Part shown: positions 12,500 through 14,846 of the stretch, in pieces
Layout: every line of letters starts with the position of its first letter
How positions within the stretch are numbered: position 1 is the stretch's first letter
Source of the DNA: DSYF01 sp041181065
GTDB lineage: Bacteria; Verrucomicrobiota; Verrucomicrobiia; Limisphaerales; DSYF01
Direction of reading: 5' to 3'
Assembly: GCA_041181065.1 (NCBI GenBank)
Contig: JBEGQI010000210.1
Coordinates: 1 to 14,846, forward strand
DNA length: 14,846 nt
Program-made: the position numbers and the translations under genes
Notes under the pieces: generated by a model
Seen by the model: the letters and a program-made list of their open reading frames with translations, nothing else
Database searches by the model: none
Told to the model about the DNA's origin: nothing

Positions 12500-14824
12500 A
12501 TGACTGCCCAGCGTTATGCCCTCTGCGGCGCCGTCGCGGCGTTTGCGCTCACTCTCATTTCATCTCCGGCTGCGCCCGTCACCGGCTGGCTCGCGTGGCG
12601 CGGGCCCGAGCAAACGGGTGTCTCGCGCGAGACCGGTCTGCCTGATCGCATCATTGCGTCGAACGCGCTGTGGGTCGCCGACTATCCCGGTCAATCCACG
12701 CCTGTCATCGCGGATGGCCGCCTCTACATCAACGGCTACCTCGGCGAGGACGCGGATCTGCAAGAGGGCGTGGGTTGCTTCGATGCCGAGACGGGCAAAC
12801 TACTTTGGAGCCAGCGCTACAATGACTTCATCAGCGACACAGTTTACAAGCGTTATGCGACCTCCAGTTGCGCCGTGGATGCGGAGACGGGCAATGTTTA
12901 CTTCCAAGGCACGCAGGGGATTCTCGCCGGCTTCACGCCGGATGGAAAATTGCTCTGGCAACATTCGATGATGGAGGAGTTCGGTCGGCTCACGTTCCCG
13001 AATAGCCGCACCGCGTCGCCGCTGATCGATGGCGACCTCGTCATCACGCGCGGCATCACGGCGAACTGGGGCGCGCAAGGTCCGGCGGCGGATCGCTTCT
13101 ACGCCTTCGACAAGAAGACCGGCGAACTCGTCTGGGCCAGCAGCCCCGGCGGCCAGCCGAAGGACAATTCCTATTCGCATCCGTATCTCGGCTGGTTCAA
13201 GGGCAAGCGTGTGTTCTTCACGGCGCTCGGCGACGGCAGCGTGGCTTGTGTGAATGCCCGCACCGGCGATCCGCTCTGGCGTGTGCAACTCTACAAATCC
13301 GGCATCAACGCCACCGTGCTCGTCCACAACAACGACAAGGTCATCGCGATTTACGGCACGCCCTACGAACAATGCCAGATGGTCGCGATGAAAATGCCTG
13401 ACGTGCTGCCGACGAATGCAGCCGCTGGCCCAGTCGTGGTCGAGCGCAAGGATGTTGAACTCTGGAACGTGGAACTCTCGACCTCGTCGAGCCATCCGAT
13501 TCTCGTCGGTGACACGGTGTATGTCGTCGCGGAGAAGGGCGATCTCTGCTCGGTGGATGCGAACACGGGCAAGGTGAATTGGAAGCTCAAGCTCGGCATC
13601 GAGCAACGCAACGCCAGCCTCGTCGCGGCGGACGGCAAGCTCTACGTGCCGATCCTCGACGACCCGGAAGGCAAGGACGCGGGCGAAGGCGAGGCCGGTC
13701 GCAGCGGCGCGTTCTACGTCATCAAGCCCGGTGCGCAGCCGGAGATTCTGAGCCACACCGCCCTCGAAGGCCGCTGCTTCGGCACGCCGGTGGCGTTCAA
13801 CGGCAAGGTGTATGTGCAGACGACGAAGCATCTGTATTGCTTTGGGAAGGCGGGGAACAACCCTGGATTAAGCGTTGTATCCAATAACGAAACTTGGCCG
13901 CAACCAACCTTTGGTAGTTTGATACAAATAATCCCGTCAGAGGTGGCACTCCATCCTGGAGAGAGTAGTGCATTTCGGCTTCGTTTGGTTGACCGCGACG
14001 GTTTTGTTTACCGCGATCTTACGAACGCATCGGGTCAGTTGATTTGGACTCCGTTTATCCCGCCGACCGCAAAAGTGAAGTCCACCATGAACGGGAGTTT
14101 CAACACCAACGGGCAGTTAGTAGCGTCGAATGCCGCTAATCCATCTGCCGGGGCGTTCCGTGTCTACTATTCTGGAATAAAGGGCGGAGCGGAAGGCTAC
14201 ATCCGCGGCCGGGTGATGCCGAACATCCCGCTCAAACAGGACTTCGACAGCTTCACGCTCAGCGAGACGAATGCCGCCGAAGGTGCGGCGTTTGCGTATC
14301 CGCCGCTGCCGTGGATCGGGGCGCGGTTCAAGTTCGAGGTGCGCGAGCGCGACGGCAACAAGTGCCTGACGAAGACGATTGATAACAAATTTTTCCAACG
14401 CGCCACCGTCTTCATGGGCACGCCGGAGATGAAGAATTACACCATCGAAGCCGACGTGCTGAGCGACGGTAACCGCCGCAAGATGTCCGAAGTCGGCGTC
14501 ATCGCGCAACGCTACGCGATCATCCTCAAGGGCAACGACCAGAAGCTGGAGATCAACTCGAACCTCGAACGCCTGCGCGTCTCGACAGACTTCAAGTGGT
14601 CGCCGAACGTGTGGTATCACCTCAAAGCCCGCGTGGACGTTGCTGAGGACGGCACCGGCGTCGTCCGCGCCAAGGCGTGGAAGAAGGGCGACCCCGAACC
14701 CGACGCCTGGACGCTCGAAGTCCCGCACAAGACGGCGCATCGGGAAGGCTCGCCGGGATTGTTCGGCTTCGCGCCGCAGGATCAACGGGTTTACATCGAC
14801 AATATCGCCGTCAACGCGAACTGA
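12500..14824 (+). CDS. PQQ-like beta-propeller protein with Ig-like linker and LamG-like C-terminal domain
   Basis: This 774-residue secreted protein starts with a signal peptide (about 1-25) followed by LAWRGPEQTGVSRETGLP, the same opening as the gene at 10685. Propeller blades follow: CFDAETGKLLWSQ (93-105), AFTPDGKLLWQH-like (about 143-155), AFDKKTGELVWAS (202-214), VNARTGDPLWRVQ (251-263) and SVDANTGKVNWKL (351-363), ending near residue 450. Residues about 474-575 look like a bacterial Ig-like domain (IQIIPSEVALHPGESSAFRL). Residues about 579-771 form a LamG/concanavalin-like domain (LPWIGARFKFEV, YTIEADVLSD, WYHLKARVDV, YIDNIAVN), often carbohydrate-binding. This three-part order is usual for verrucomicrobial/planctomycetal homologues. 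The stretch coding for about residues 454-534 is markedly lower in GC and uses TTA and ATA codons. The gene is divergent from MarR, which may regulate it. It is complete, with its stop 22 bp before the window end. Confidence 0.9.
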   Translation: MTAQRYALCGAVAAFALTLISSPAAPVTGWLAWRGPEQTGVSRETGLPDRIIASNALWVADYPGQSTPVIADGRLYINGYLGEDADLQEGVGCFDAETGKLLWSQRYNDFISDTVYKRYATSSCAVDAETGNVYFQGTQGILAGFTPDGKLLWQHSMMEEFGRLTFPNSRTASPLIDGDLVITRGITANWGAQGPAADRFYAFDKKTGELVWASSPGGQPKDNSYSHPYLGWFKGKRVFFTALGDGSVACVNARTGDPLWRVQLYKSGINATVLVHNNDKVIAIYGTPYEQCQMVAMKMPDVLPTNAAAGPVVVERKDVELWNVELSTSSSHPILVGDTVYVVAEKGDLCSVDANTGKVNWKLKLGIEQRNASLVAADGKLYVPILDDPEGKDAGEGEAGRSGAFYVIKPGAQPEILSHTALEGRCFGTPVAFNGKVYVQTTKHLYCFGKAGNNPGLSVVSNNETWPQPTFGSLIQIIPSEVALHPGESSAFRLRLVDRDGFVYRDLTNASGQLIWTPFIPPTAKVKSTMNGSFNTNGQLVASNAANPSAGAFRVYYSGIKGGAEGYIRGRVMPNIPLKQDFDSFTLSETNAAEGAAFAYPPLPWIGARFKFEVRERDGNKCLTKTIDNKFFQRATVFMGTPEMKNYTIEADVLSDGNRRKMSEVGVIAQRYAIILKGNDQKLEINSNLERLRVSTDFKWSPNVWYHLKARVDVAEDGTGVVRAKAWKKGDPEPDAWTLEVPHKTAHREGSPGLFGFAPQDQRVYIDNIAVNAN

Positions 14825-14846
14825 CTTCCAGATTAAGAGAAAGATT

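Noticed and set aside
12800..13831. 343-codon minus-strand open frame opposite the large propeller gene
   Set aside because: It is a shadow of the propeller blades, with a biased Arg/His/Ala composition and no domain.

Overview
The window looks like a chromosomal segment of a GC-rich member of the Verrucomicrobiota, probably a Pedosphaera/Limisphaerales-type soil or freshwater bacterium. This is inferred from gene style: a Tat-signal Gfo/Idh/MocA oxidoreductase, an orphan prepilin-type (H-X9-DG-like) protein, exported SASA esterase, PL22-like and GH28 pectin enzymes, PQQ-like beta-propeller proteins beginning with a W(P)RFRGP-type motif, and start codons mostly without Shine-Dalgarno sequences. 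Planctomycetes or Lentisphaerae are less likely alternatives. I see no rRNA, tRNA, CRISPR, transposase or phage gene.

Region 1 (14-2822, minus strand) is a three-gene signalling operon joined by 4-bp ATGA overlaps. In transcription order it holds a HEAT-repeat protein, a response regulator with a DUF4388/PATAN domain and a Roadblock-like C-terminus, and a small second Roadblock-like protein. It resembles the bacterial MglA/MglB-type and PATAN signalling repertoire, but no GTPase or kinase is in view. Region 2 (2885-3352) holds a small three-helix membrane protein and a divergent intergenic region.

Region 3 (3353-5804, plus strand) holds a Tat-exported, probably lipidated Gfo/Idh/MocA oxidoreductase followed by a strong hairpin terminator. 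An unusual G-rich stretch follows (a quadruplex motif plus two competing hairpins), then an orphan pseudopilin with its own terminator.

Region 4 (5892-9967, plus strand) is a tight pectin-degradation operon: a sialate-O-acetylesterase-type esterase, an oligogalacturonate-lyase-family (PL22-like) lipoprotein and a GH28 polygalacturonase-family lipoprotein. The genes overlap by 4 bp or are separated by 3 bp. All three products appear exported, suggesting stepwise deacetylation and depolymerisation of acetylated galacturonan outside the cytoplasm. Both depolymerases deviate at positions that are catalytic or metal-binding in well-studied relatives.

Region 5 (9975-14824) alternates strands: a zinc-ribbon-like hypothetical protein (minus), a PQQ-like beta-propeller protein (plus), a MarR regulator (minus) and a second, larger beta-propeller protein (plus). 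The last carries an Ig-like linker of clearly lower GC and a LamG-like C-terminal domain. The MarR/propeller intergenic region shows a notably symmetrical pair of divergent promoters sharing a palindromic TTGCAA, with an inverted repeat suited to a MarR operator. The most interesting candidates are the HEAT/PATAN/Roadblock operon, the MarR-controlled divergent promoter, the G-rich leader before the pseudopilin, and the compositionally foreign linker in the last gene.
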